The notes: a model not told the origin generated them from the letters alone. 7,506 nucleotides of DNA from an uncultured Oscillospiraceae bacterium (GCA_900546265.1 URCA01000076.1:1-7506); one strand, 5' to 3'; positions 1-6,495 are shown, counted from the first letter of the stretch. Made by a program: numbers and translations.

Positions 1-8
1 CGGCTTTT

Positions 9-41
9 TGTAGGGGCCACCGCTTCGCGCTGTCCCCTACA
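9..41. repeat. Imperfect palindrome, probable dispersed intergenic repeat
   Basis: Outer arms TGTAGGGG and CCCCTACA pair perfectly over 8 bp. The interior pairs further (C-A with T-G, then CCG-like with CGG-like) with two mismatches, down to a 3-nt loop. The result is a near-complete 33-nt hairpin readable from either strand. Its TAGGGG/CCCCTA ends resemble REP-like intergenic palindromes common in Clostridia genomes. Only one copy is in the window, so its repeat status is inferred. Confidence 0.5.
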
Positions 42-52
42 TGCTTAAGCAT
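41..52. repeat. Perfect 12-nt palindrome
   Basis: ATGCTTAAGCAT is its own reverse complement. It lies directly between the large palindrome and the operon terminator, sharing one base with the former. It could be a protein-binding site or a duplication scar; nothing else in the window decides this. Confidence 0.4.
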
Positions 53-55
53 AGT

Positions 56-84
56 AAAAAAAGGCCCGGCATATCGCCGAGCCT
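56..84 (-). terminator. Rho-independent terminator of the whole cluster
   Basis: On the minus strand, 16 nt after the last stop codon, AGGCTCGGC and GCCGGGCCT form a 9-bp stem with one T-G wobble and a 5-nt loop. At least seven T residues follow (positions 62-56). This is a textbook intrinsic terminator in the direction of the operon and marks its end. Confidence 0.92.
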
Positions 85-100
85 CTCTGCTTTATTCGGT

Positions 101-808
101 TTATCCATGCGTATGGCATTCATTTGCCTTAACAAGCTGCCCGCATTTAGGACAAGTAAAATCCACAATCCACTTTTGACAGGTATTGTTATCCCCATCC
201 CCATTTTTCCTGCCGCAGATCGGACAACACTCAATCGGATCTTTCTTTTCATCATAATGAGGACATTTCTTCAAATCGGGACACGCGCCGCCCCACTCGT
301 CGACCGCATAAATGCTGGGACAGTCATGCGCCCCGCAAATTTCACAGCCTTGTATCTCCAGGTTCTGAATCCATGCATGAGCTTCAGCGTCTCTGCAGTG
401 GTGGTTGGGCGTTTTACAGTCGTATATCTGCGGTTGTTCACCACCGCCGATTTGGATACCGCCAACTTCGGGCGGAGCTGTCGCTGTCGTGACCGGCTTG
501 GCCGGCTTCTCCGCTTTCGTTCGGGTAGTGGAGCTGGCGGCCTTTTGTTCCGGATCGCCTTTTACATCAAGGACTCCGGGACTGCCGGTCGTGGCGGTCT
601 GTTCAGTCGCGGTCTGCGTGGTGGTGTCGTCTGGAATATTGACCACCACCTCGCCCGAAACGCCCACCTGGGACGATTCGGCCACCGGCAATTCCGGATC
701 GCCGGGATGGTACAACAGCACCGCCACCAGAGCCACGACGAGAATCAGCGCCAGCAACGCGCCCGCCACAATCTTTTTGTTTTTCAGGAGCTCTTTGATT
801 TTGGACAT
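101..808 (-). CDS. Membrane-anchored protein with 14-cysteine ectodomain (DUF6550-like)
   Basis: A protein of 235 residues and the last gene of the unit. It has a basic N-terminus (KIKELLKNKK), one transmembrane helix (about 13-33), a Thr/Pro/Ala-rich low-complexity linker (about 60-115), and then a cysteine-rich domain (131-235). The 14 cysteines fall at 131, 138, 155, 158, 163, 176, 182, 194, 195, 198, 210, 219, 222 and 231, and include three C-x-x-C pairs (CEIC, CPIC, CPKC). The zinc-ribbon look is unusual for a domain predicted to lie outside the cell; disulfides are the alternative. I recall similar proteins as DUF6550 near other Clostridia Tad-like clusters. The linker plus globular end suggests a cell-wall-spanning stalk, perhaps for an adhesin or tip partner (inference). 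The start is ATG; the upstream AAAGG is about 14 nt away, so initiation may be weak. Confidence 0.75.
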   Translation of the reverse strand: MSKIKELLKNKKIVAGALLALILVVALVAVLLYHPGDPELPVAESSQVGVSGEVVVNIPDDTTTQTATEQTATTGSPGVLDVKGDPEQKAASSTTRTKAEKPAKPVTTATAPPEVGGIQIGGGEQPQIYDCKTPNHHCRDAEAHAWIQNLEIQGCEICGAHDCPSIYAVDEWGGACPDLKKCPHYDEKKDPIECCPICGRKNGDGDNNTCQKWIVDFTCPKCGQLVKANECHTHG

Positions 809-826
809 AAAAATACCACTGCCTTT

Positions 827-1315
827 CTAATACTTAAGGACATAGGCTGCTGTCACCTGTAACGGGACGCGGAGATCCGCAAGCCGCCGACCCGCGAATG
901 TCACGGGCAGCATCAGCTCATAGTCCATGGTTAAGGTGAGAGTGTCATCCTTAAGATTAGCAGTCAATGGTTGAGTATAGTGGTAGATGATCTCTCCGCT
1001 GTCACCTTTATGATATACCAGGTTTCCATTCTTTTCAAGACCTAATTCGTTCACAAGTTTTAACATGAAAACGTCGGTGTATTCACCGCGCAACATCCGG
1101 TTATTCCCCTGCTTGATGCTGCTGTATATTTCCTGCGCCTTATCAATACAAAAGCTATCCAGCACCCGCTGCGTATCGGCCCGCGATGTCTGGACGATAG
1201 TCATCCACGACGCAAACGATAGAATAACAGCCAACAGCATACTGAGCGCCAGTACCGTAGCCACCGTCCGTACATAGGACAAGCCACGCCGGTCATGCAG
1301 AAACCGCCGCATCAT
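827..1315 (-). CDS. Second TadE/TadF-like pilin-related membrane protein
   Basis: A protein of 162 residues. It has the basic leader RRFLHDRRG (G11), then L-S-Y-V-R16, and a hydrophobic helix (about 18-42). The outer domain contains a strand-rich C-terminus (TLTLTMDYELMLPVTFAG, then RVPLQVTAAYVLKY), as TadE-type minor pilins have. The start is the ATG overlapping the previous stop (ATGA), with AAGGGG about 7 nt upstream. An upstream in-frame start at 1486 was rejected because it would overlap the neighbour by 170 nt. Where the two other pilin-like proteins have Asp at +5 after the presumed cut, this one has Arg, so it may not be cleaved or may be cut differently. I do not recognise a named family with certainty. 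Confidence 0.72.
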   Translation of the reverse strand: MMRRFLHDRRGLSYVRTVATVLALSMLLAVILSFASWMTIVQTSRADTQRVLDSFCIDKAQEIYSSIKQGNNRMLRGEYTDVFMLKLVNELGLEKNGNLVYHKGDSGEIIYHYTQPLTANLKDDTLTLTMDYELMLPVTFAGRRLADLRVPLQVTAAYVLKY

Positions 1316-1731
1316 CCCATCCCCTTCCAGTACCGCTGCGATAGGCCGGAACAACTGGCTGTTAAAGTGATCGGCATATTGAATACACCGAATCCTTGCA
1401 GTCTTGTCTGACAAGTTAACTTCAAGTGGATCGTATCTCCCAACTGCACCTGCTTCAACGCCGCATTGAAATATTCCGCTGTCCATGCCGCGGCGGGTCG
1501 CAAACCGGTTTCCTCCGCCAGTTCTTCATAGCGCGCGGTCGTTTCATGACTTGTTCGCCCACTGACTGCGGCGGTGGTGATGAGTTCTTTGGCGAAGTAG
1601 TCCATGTTCTGTTTGAGGGCGAGAAACTGGAACACATTCAGTACCAAAACAAGCAGCATGGTGAACACCAGCACCTCCACAACGGTGTCGATGTATCCCT
1701 CACCGCGTCTGTTCTTCATATAATTCTTCAA
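1312..1731 (-). CDS. TadE-like pilin-related membrane protein (DUF4320-like)
   Basis: A protein of 139 residues with a short basic leader (K-N-R-R-G, G10), then E-G-Y-I-D15, and a long hydrophobic helix (about 16-38). A soluble extracytoplasmic domain with two cysteines (C107, C127) follows. This is the layout of TadE/TadF minor pilins: leader ending in Gly, an acidic residue at +5, then a single helix. The sequence resembles a Clostridia family I recall as DUF4320. The start at TTG 1731 is chosen from its ribosome site; a start at ATG 1749 would add six residues. The stop overlaps the next gene's ATG (ATGA). The role as a minor or tip subunit processed by the A24 peptidase is inferred from motif and context. 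Confidence 0.78.
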   Translation of the reverse strand: MKNYMKNRRGEGYIDTVVEVLVFTMLLVLVLNVFQFLALKQNMDYFAKELITTAAVSGRTSHETTARYEELAEETGLRPAAAWTAEYFNAALKQVQLGDTIHLKLTCQTRLQGFGVFNMPITLTASCSGLSQRYWKGMG

Positions 1732-1737
1732 AGCGTC

Positions 1738-1744
1738 CCTCCTT
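1738..1744 (-). promoter_or_regulatory. Shine-Dalgarno that fixes the TTG start of the first minor pilin gene
   Basis: AAGGAGG lies 6 nt upstream of TTG 1731 and inside the frame that begins at ATG 1749. That ATG has no ribosome site of its own, so the shorter TTG-initiated protein is favoured. Confidence 0.7.
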
Positions 1745-1767
1745 CCCATGAACGGTGAAGCTATAAT

Positions 1768-1815
1768 ATCGTCGACGATTCAATGCTGCTTTCATTGACC
1801 GCAAGATATGGTCAA
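1768..1815 (-). repeat. Small inverted repeats in the gap between tadC and the minor pilins
   Basis: Two elements lie in this intergenic stretch. A 6-bp stem (TTGACC and GGTCAA, 9-nt loop, 1795-1815) sits 4 nt after the tadC stop, and a perfect 12-nt palindrome ATCGTCGACGAT lies at 1768-1779. Neither is followed by a T run. They could be a weak attenuator or a protein-binding site. I see no convincing promoter pair here. Confidence 0.35.
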
Positions 1816-1819
1816 AGCT

Positions 1820-2689
1820 TCATCCAAACAGCACCCCCAGCGAGGTAAATATCTGCCAGACGATAACCGACATATAGGTCATCACAAAACAGCCCAACAG
1901 GCACATGGACAGGCGTTTGACCTTTCCCGGCACTTTCTGCGCTTTCTGTTTAAGCTGTTGGCGCTGGATATCCGCCAGTTTTAGGCTCAACGCCGACCAA
2001 TACAGAGAGGTGTCATCTCCCCGCAGGATGCCAATCAGCCCCCGCGTCACATCGGACAGCAGCGTGGAACCAACGCGGGCCTCCAGCCGGGTCAGCGCGG
2101 CCTCGTAATTGCCCGAACGCATATCTGCCACCGTGATCGATAGTTCCTTGCGCAGCTCCGGCCCAGCGGACTCCCGGTAACCATCCAGCATGGCCAGCAC
2201 ATCCCGGTTCCGTTTTAAAGTTTGTTCGATGGTATAGGCCAAGCCGGGCAGTTCGTATTCGATGGCGGCCCGGCGCTCCCTGATGCGCTCCTGCATACCT
2301 TTGGCCGCCCTGAGATACAGTAGAACAGCCACGGCCACTACCAGCGGAGCCAGCAGCGGGAACACGTACAGTGTGGGAATGGCCAGCAGGCCGACAGGCA
2401 CAGCCCCTACCACCGCGTCGGCAATGTGCAGTTCCGGACTGATGTCCATATCCGCGCTCTGTAAATCGGCGGCCAACTGCAGACGCTTATATTCGTTAAG
2501 GCGCAGGTGCTTTGACAGCCATGATGCCAGATCTCGCCGCCAGCGTTCCAGCGTCCCCTCTTTCTTTTTCCGCCGTTTGGCAAAGCCGGATACTGCTTCT
2601 GCCGTCCGGAGCGTCGGCATTCGCCGGGCGTCACACAATATGAGAAATAACCCCGCCGCCAGCAGGGCGGATACGAGGAGCGAAATCAT
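1820..2689 (-). CDS. tadC: TadC-like membrane platform protein (T2SSF family)
   Basis: A 289-residue inner-membrane platform protein, the partner of the upstream TadB-like protein. It has an N-terminal hydrophobic segment (2-18), a basic linker (KRRKKKEG, 38-45), hydrophobic helices at about 92-126, and a T2SSF cytoplasmic domain (about 140-255). That domain includes AAIEYELPGLAYTIEQTLKR and MRSGNYEAALTRLEARVGS, both strongly typical of the family. A last transmembrane segment lies at about 261-286. The start is ATG with GGGAGGAAG just upstream. About 88 nt separate its stop from the first minor pilin-like gene, a gap with two small inverted repeats. Confidence 0.88.
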   Translation of the reverse strand: MISLLVSALLAAGLFLILCDARRMPTLRTAEAVSGFAKRRKKKEGTLERWRRDLASWLSKHLRLNEYKRLQLAADLQSADMDISPELHIADAVVGAVPVGLLAIPTLYVFPLLAPLVVAVAVLLYLRAAKGMQERIRERRAAIEYELPGLAYTIEQTLKRNRDVLAMLDGYRESAGPELRKELSITVADMRSGNYEAALTRLEARVGSTLLSDVTRGLIGILRGDDTSLYWSALSLKLADIQRQQLKQKAQKVPGKVKRLSMCLLGCFVMTYMSVIVWQIFTSLGVLFG

Positions 2690-2702
2690 ACTTTCTTCCT
2701 CC

Positions 2703-3629
2703 CTATCGCTTATATTCCAGCGGCTTTGTGAACTTCAGCATGAACAGAGCCGTTACAAAAATGGCTATCCCGCAGATCGCCAGGATAACCTTGCCCAAGG
2801 TGGTGTACATCAACGTGCCGAACCAATCTTTGTTAATCATATACAGCAGAGGAACATTGCCAACTACCATTGCCACCATCATCCAGTATTCTTTTTTCGG
2901 TTCTGTCAGCATGGTGCGCAGTTCGTTGTTCACCTGCCTCACTTCGGACAGCTTGCTCACTATGGGCAGCAGCGCGGATTTGAGTGTGCGGTCATCCTGA
3001 CATTGAATAAGGCAGCCGCACCATTCACGGAAGATGGCATTGTCAATCCGCTGCGACAAGTCGGAAAGCGCTTCCTTTATATCCGCGCTGATAACCGTCG
3101 CCTGGGTAAGAAAGGTTTGAAATATGCTTTGGAGAGGCGGCTTGATGTACCCGATATTTTCCCGCACGGCCTCCATGATATTTTCCGACCGTACATAGGC
3201 GGTTGTGATGATGCTCAGGGCTGTTTCCATTTCCTGCTGCACATGCTTCTCGTAATACACCAAAGTGGAACGTATATAGAGGAACGGAACCCCGGCGAGG
3301 GCGACGGCCAGTACCGGCATAAGGAACAGATTGCCCATGAGAGCGGCGAACACCCCTCCTGCGATGGCCGCAAACAGAGCCACCGCGCAAACGAGAGCAA
3401 ACTGTCCGCCCTTACCGGTGTCGGTCAGCGCACTGCGAATGTGGTTAAATGCCACACTCAGTTTTTTACTTTTCTTTTTGCCCTGTGCCATGTGGACAAT
3501 ATCGCGCAAGGACGGATCCGGTGATATCATCCGCGACAGGTCATCAGCAATCCGATCCGGGGTTAGTTCCAGCAGCAAGACAATACCCGCGCTAAGCAGC
3601 AGGGCGGCCAAGATCGAAAACACGATCAA
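2703..3629 (-). CDS. tadB: TadB-like membrane platform protein (T2SSF family)
   Basis: A 308-residue inner-membrane protein of the type II secretion F family, one of the paired platform proteins on which CpaF acts. Hydrophobic segments are visible at about 3-20, 77-97, 101-118, 249-265 and 277-298. The cytoplasmic T2SSF region spans about 134-240, with the helical segment METALSIITTAYVRSENIMEAV typical of the family. Length is normal for TadB. The start is a TTG with AAGGAGG 8 nt upstream. The stop is 13 nt before the TadC-like gene, and the ribosome site for that gene starts right after the stop. TadB and TadC are hard to tell apart; the name follows gene order after cpaF. Confidence 0.88.
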   Translation of the reverse strand: MIVFSILAALLLSAGIVLLLELTPDRIADDLSRMISPDPSLRDIVHMAQGKKKSKKLSVAFNHIRSALTDTGKGGQFALVCAVALFAAIAGGVFAALMGNLFLMPVLAVALAGVPFLYIRSTLVYYEKHVQQEMETALSIITTAYVRSENIMEAVRENIGYIKPPLQSIFQTFLTQATVISADIKEALSDLSQRIDNAIFREWCGCLIQCQDDRTLKSALLPIVSKLSEVRQVNNELRTMLTEPKKEYWMMVAMVVGNVPLLYMINKDWFGTLMYTTLGKVILAICGIAIFVTALFMLKFTKPLEYKR

Positions 3630-3637
3630 GGGCGTTT

Positions 3638-3644
3638 CCTCCTT
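3638..3644 (-). promoter_or_regulatory. Shine-Dalgarno that fixes the tadB TTG start
   Basis: AAGGAGG on the minus strand ends 8 nt before TTG 3629. A GTG two codons later would be 14 nt away, and no ATG is near, so TTG is the likely initiator of the TadB-like protein. Confidence 0.75.
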
Positions 3645-3660
3645 TGCGTTTTATATCTTT

Positions 3661-4980
3661 TTAGTCCCCTATTTTCGTAAACCGGGCCAGTTCATCCTGC
3701 GGGATGCCGTATTGCCGCAGCTTGCGCTGCAGGCTCTCCGACGGGACACCCACTTTGGAAAAGCGGCCGTTGATGGTATATGTGCCGTTTTGGACTGTAT
3801 TGCTGACAATGTCGTACCGGTACAGGGTATGGTAGACACGCCGGCCATCCGGCAAAACTTCACATTCTGAAATATCCATGACCCGTCGGGAGTTATCCTC
3901 TAGACGGTGGGTATAGGCGATTACAGGGAAAGCCATCCCCGCCTGAGTCAGCGATGTGGAGAAATCGATGGGGAACCGCCGCTGGCAAAGCAGGGCGATG
4001 CGGGTATGGGCGGCCTCCGCCGCTCCACTGTGAACCGTCGACACCACGGTGTGACCTGTCAGGGAGGCCTCCACCGCTGCGCTTGCTTCTGTGTCCCGCA
4101 TTTCGCCGACCACCACTACATTCGGGGAAAAACGCAGCGCCGCCACCACCAACTGCTCCTGGCTGATATTGTATGCCGGGTTATCCGATGGGCGGGATAG
4201 CGTATGCACGACATTGTTTATTGTCCTGCCCTTTTCTCTGCGAACCAGCGCCAGTTCCCGCGCTCCCGATTCGATGGTAAACACCCGTCGGTTATCGGGA
4301 ATTTCGCCGAGCAGACAGTTGATGAGGGTGGTTTTCCCAGTGGAAGTAGCCCCTGCCGCCGTCATCGACACCCCATACCGGATACAGGCGGCTAAAAAGT
4401 CCAGCATTTCCTCCGTGGCCATGCCGGTTTCCAGCAGCTTCTCCCGGTTCACTCGCTGCGGGTGCAGGAGCCGGATGGAAGCGGCGATGCCGTTGACCGC
4501 GTCCACCACCGGCGTTTTCAGCGCGGTAAGCCGCGTGTTGTTGGGGAGATGTCCTTGAGCGATGGGCGTGGCGTTATCCAGAATCATACCGCTGTGCTGC
4601 AGCAGGCGCTTGACAATGTCCTCCGCATGCTGGGGACTATGAAAATGTTCCGCCGCCTTGACGATGCTTCCGTCCGTTCGTGTAAGGGCAATATCATCCC
4701 ACGAATTGACGTTAATCTCCTCCAATTCTTCGGCCCCAAGATAAGGCGTCAACACGGAATACTCCGCCATCTCCCTGTACAGACGCTCCGTCAGTTCATC
4801 GGCTGACATCCCCTCGATCTGAAAGTCACCATCCCGCACAAACTGCTCGATATAGGCGCGGAGCTGGGGCAGCCTTTCCTTGTCGGTCAATACGGCTGCG
4901 TATTCCCGTGTGATATGTTCCTGCGTCATGGAAAGCAATGTCCAGAAATCAATCGGTTTCGAGTTCGTCACCTCCTTCAA
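3661..4980 (-). CDS. cpaF: CpaF/TadA-type secretion ATPase
   Basis: A 439-residue hexameric GSPII_E/VirB11-family ATPase that would drive pilus assembly at the inner face of the membrane, docking on the TadB/TadC platform. Visible motifs are the N-terminal domain with YSVLTPYL and ELEEINVN (about 74-92), Walker A GATSTGKTT (210-218), the Asp-box region FTIESGARELAL (234-245), Walker B NVVVVGEMRD (287-296) and the His box GHTVVSTVHSGAAEAAHTR (309-327). Length and order match CpaF. The N-terminus is uncertain. TTG 4980 is the longest start but lies upstream of a perfect ribosome site that falls within the frame. The next in-frame TTG and ATG are about 14 and 17 codons further in. The IDFW segment at 10-13 looks like part of the protein, which favours an upstream start. 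The gene ends 31 nt before tadB. Confidence 0.95.
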   Translation of the reverse strand: MKEVTNSKPIDFWTLLSMTQEHITREYAAVLTDKERLPQLRAYIEQFVRDGDFQIEGMSADELTERLYREMAEYSVLTPYLGAEELEEINVNSWDDIALTRTDGSIVKAAEHFHSPQHAEDIVKRLLQHSGMILDNATPIAQGHLPNNTRLTALKTPVVDAVNGIAASIRLLHPQRVNREKLLETGMATEEMLDFLAACIRYGVSMTAAGATSTGKTTLINCLLGEIPDNRRVFTIESGARELALVRREKGRTINNVVHTLSRPSDNPAYNISQEQLVVAALRFSPNVVVVGEMRDTEASAAVEASLTGHTVVSTVHSGAAEAAHTRIALLCQRRFPIDFSTSLTQAGMAFPVIAYTHRLEDNSRRVMDISECEVLPDGRRVYHTLYRYDIVSNTVQNGTYTINGRFSKVGVPSESLQRKLRQYGIPQDELARFTKIGD

Positions 4981-5056
4981 ACAAACTCAGCTGGTTTTCA
5001 TCTATGGTAATTTGTGCCCTTTTGCGCCTGCCGAACAGGTTTTCTTCAACCAGCAA
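4949..5056 (-). other. Hidden +1-frame coding stretch between the CpaE-like gene and cpaF
   Basis: A 35-codon open stretch begins just after a TAG, overlaps the end of the CpaE-like gene, and ends with a TGA inside the first codons of cpaF. It reads as a normal charged protein tail: ENLFGRRKRAQITID, then ENQLSLFEGG, then DELETD. No ribosome site precedes its possible TTG start at 5056. If the ribosome shifted +1 at the GGT-TGA-A end of the ATPase gene, the ATPase would gain 32 residues (about 275 in total). Three readings are possible: a frameshift mutation or base-call error in a longer ATPase gene, programmed +1 frameshifting, or a small independent ORF. The LFGRR...QLSLF wording also recalls the N-terminal region of IS66-type transposases, which may be chance. 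Its last codons contain the cpaF ribosome site. Confidence 0.4.
4968..4977 (-). promoter_or_regulatory. Near-perfect Shine-Dalgarno at the cpaF start
   Basis: The minus strand carries AAGGAGGTGA, a full anti-16S match. It lies inside codons 2-5 of the longest cpaF frame (TTG at 4980) instead of upstream. No in-frame ATG, GTG or TTG occurs within 4-15 nt downstream, so the usual pairing of ribosome site and start is broken here. Confidence 0.65.
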
Positions 5057-5777
5057 CTACAGACTCTACCAGCCGTCGCATGGCCCGGCCATACCCGCCA
5101 CCGATCGTAAACAGAAGCTTCCCTTCCAAGTTCTGGCGTTCAACCTGTGGGGAATACGGGAGTACCAGTTCGACGCCGCCCAACACCCGTTTGGTTTCCT
5201 CAATGGGCAAACAACTGGGACGACAGACGTTCAGCACCCGTTTATGCTCAGTCAACCGAAACGACGGCTCCTCGTACAGCGGCAGTTGGGACGCGAAAAA
5301 ACCCAGGGACAGCAGGCCGGGGCTGGCTATCTGAAAGATGACAGCCGCTTTAGAAAGCACCGCCTGTGCCAGCGGTTCCGTCAAATTCCAGCCGACATCC
5401 ACCAGCACAAAATCCGCCAGAGCGGCCGCGATCTCCAGCATACCGGCGGCCTTTTCCGCCGTATATGCCGCGTAGGTATACCGATTCTCGCCGTCCCGAT
5501 ATCCGAGAAACCCCATGTTCCTCACAGTATTGACAGTTACGACGTAGCGCAGCAGGCTGTCCGGTGTGATCTCCGCATCTGCCAGCAAGTCGCCCAACGA
5601 GTGCAGTTCACTCTCTCGGCTCAACGGAAACAGGATGGGAAGATATGGCGTGACGGCATCTCCGAATACACACAAGACTTTAGCCGCATACCGGTCGTAG
5701 ATGGCCCGCGCCAGCTTGACACAGGTGGTACTTGTCCCGCTTCCCGGGCACCCCCACAGAGCAATGATTTTCCCCAT
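5046..5777 (-). CDS. CpaE/TadZ-like P-loop ATPase with degenerate Walker A
   Basis: A 243-residue cytoplasmic protein of the MinD/ParA-related P-loop class. By context it would localise or organise the Tad machine, as CpaE and TadZ do. The N-terminus reads MGKIIALWG, then a P-loop C-P-G-S-G-T-S-T-T (10-18) in which the conserved lysine is replaced by T15. A Walker B-like strand FVLVDVG lies at about 123-129. The start at the ATG 1 nt after the cpaB stop is preferred over an upstream ATG in the same frame (5915), because the extra 46 residues overlap cpaB in another frame, are low-complexity and basic, and would precede the P-loop. A well-formed coding stretch in the +1 frame follows the stop codon (see 4949-5056), so the gene may be frameshifted or extended. 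The missing lysine suggests weak or altered nucleotide binding. An atypical Walker A is on record for TadZ proteins. Confidence 0.8.
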   Translation of the reverse strand: MGKIIALWGCPGSGTSTTCVKLARAIYDRYAAKVLCVFGDAVTPYLPILFPLSRESELHSLGDLLADAEITPDSLLRYVVTVNTVRNMGFLGYRDGENRYTYAAYTAEKAAGMLEIAAALADFVLVDVGWNLTEPLAQAVLSKAAVIFQIASPGLLSLGFFASQLPLYEEPSFRLTEHKRVLNVCRPSCLPIEETKRVLGGVELVLPYSPQVERQNLEGKLLFTIGGGYGRAMRRLVESVVAG

Positions 5778-5778
5778 A

Positions 5779-6483
5779 TCAGCCGCCCCCTTTGAGTACC
5801 TTGTCCTGCGCGTCGAGAAATTGGCAGGCCTTGGCCTCCTCCCCGCGATACACAAGCGCCAGATGCACCTTCCCATTGGTTTCCCTGTTGGCCAGCAAAC
5901 GAGCCTGTATCTCATTCACTAACAGTGTCACTGTACTCGGTAGTTCCTCCTGCCCATCCTCGTTTACCTGTCCGGCATCCATTCCTTTAGAAGACGTAGC
6001 TGTGATAACCCGTACATATTTGAGTTCAGGCGGAATAATGGTCTGATGATCCTCACCCGTCACTAAAACGCTTACGATGTCGCCGTTTCGCAGTTTGCCG
6101 GATAACCCTCCCGCAAAGCTGCCGATGGTGATGCTGATGGCTTGCTTGGATCCGTCCAGCGAACGCAGTACGTCCTCGGTTCCGTCACCTTTTTCAGAAA
6201 TTTGGCTGGTGAGAAGCAATCCGTCCGCCTTCAAATCACAGGCCGCAAATTTCCCGACAACCTGCGCCTTATCTCGGATTACCTTGTCCGACAAATTAAA
6301 GCCGCCTACCGTTATCACTTTAATATCCGCCGCACTGATGGGGCGGCCCTGCGGCAAATCCGCCGCCATACACACCACATCTACCTTTTTAGCGCTGACC
6401 CGGCTGATCAGCGGTGCAACCCCAAAACTGACCGCTATCGCCAGAATGATGCATAGCACACCCAGCATGGTTCTGTTCTTCAT
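5779..6483 (-). CDS. cpaB: CpaB/RcpC-like pilus assembly protein with SAF domain
   Basis: A 234-residue protein with an N-terminal membrane anchor or signal segment (about 7-27). An SAF-type fold follows (about 34-97, with DLPQGRPISAADI and the later LLLTSQIS strand), and then an RcpC-like region (about 115-165, ITIGSFAGGLSGKLRNGDIVSVLV) and a C-terminal part with LLVNEIQARLLANRE. This layout is that of CpaB/RcpC proteins. In Gram-negative bacteria these work with the secretin; in Gram-positives they probably sit in the cell-wall zone, where their role is not well defined. The start is ATG with GGGGAGG about 5 nt upstream. The stop codon lies 1 nt before the ATG of the ATPase gene, which implies translational coupling. 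No secretin gene is present nearby. Confidence 0.88.
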   Translation of the reverse strand: MKNRTMLGVLCIILAIAVSFGVAPLISRVSAKKVDVVCMAADLPQGRPISAADIKVITVGGFNLSDKVIRDKAQVVGKFAACDLKADGLLLTSQISEKGDGTEDVLRSLDGSKQAISITIGSFAGGLSGKLRNGDIVSVLVTGEDHQTIIPPELKYVRVITATSSKGMDAGQVNEDGQEELPSTVTLLVNEIQARLLANRETNGKVHLALVYRGEEAKACQFLDAQDKVLKGGG

Positions 6484-6495
6484 CTTGTCCTCCCC

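Noticed and set aside
41..862. Plus-strand open frame of 273 codons
   Set aside because: It is antisense to the cysteine-rich protein gene, which has a membrane segment, C-x-x-C motifs, an operon position and a terminator in its own direction. The plus-strand reading starts inside the palindrome region and lacks support.
1316..1486. Upstream extension of the second minor pilin gene (start at 1486)
   Set aside because: It would overlap the previous gene by more than 170 nt and bury the basic leader and pilin helix 57 residues deep. The ATGA overlap start fits the operon.
2262..3524. Plus-strand open frame of 420 codons
   Set aside because: It lies antisense across the TadC-like and TadB-like genes, has no ribosome site, and its translation is low-complexity with no recognisable domain. 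The minus-strand proteins here are clear T2SSF members.
4938..5795. Plus-strand open frame of 285 codons
   Set aside because: It is antisense to the CpaE-like gene and the start of cpaF. The predicted protein is rich in Gln/Arg/Pro and shows no family features, as expected of a shadow in GC-rich DNA.
5778..5915. Upstream extension of the CpaE-like ATPase (start at 5915)
   Set aside because: It would overlap cpaB by about 137 nt. The added residues are basic low-complexity sequence ahead of a normal P-loop N-terminus, and a well-placed ATG exists 1 nt after the cpaB stop.
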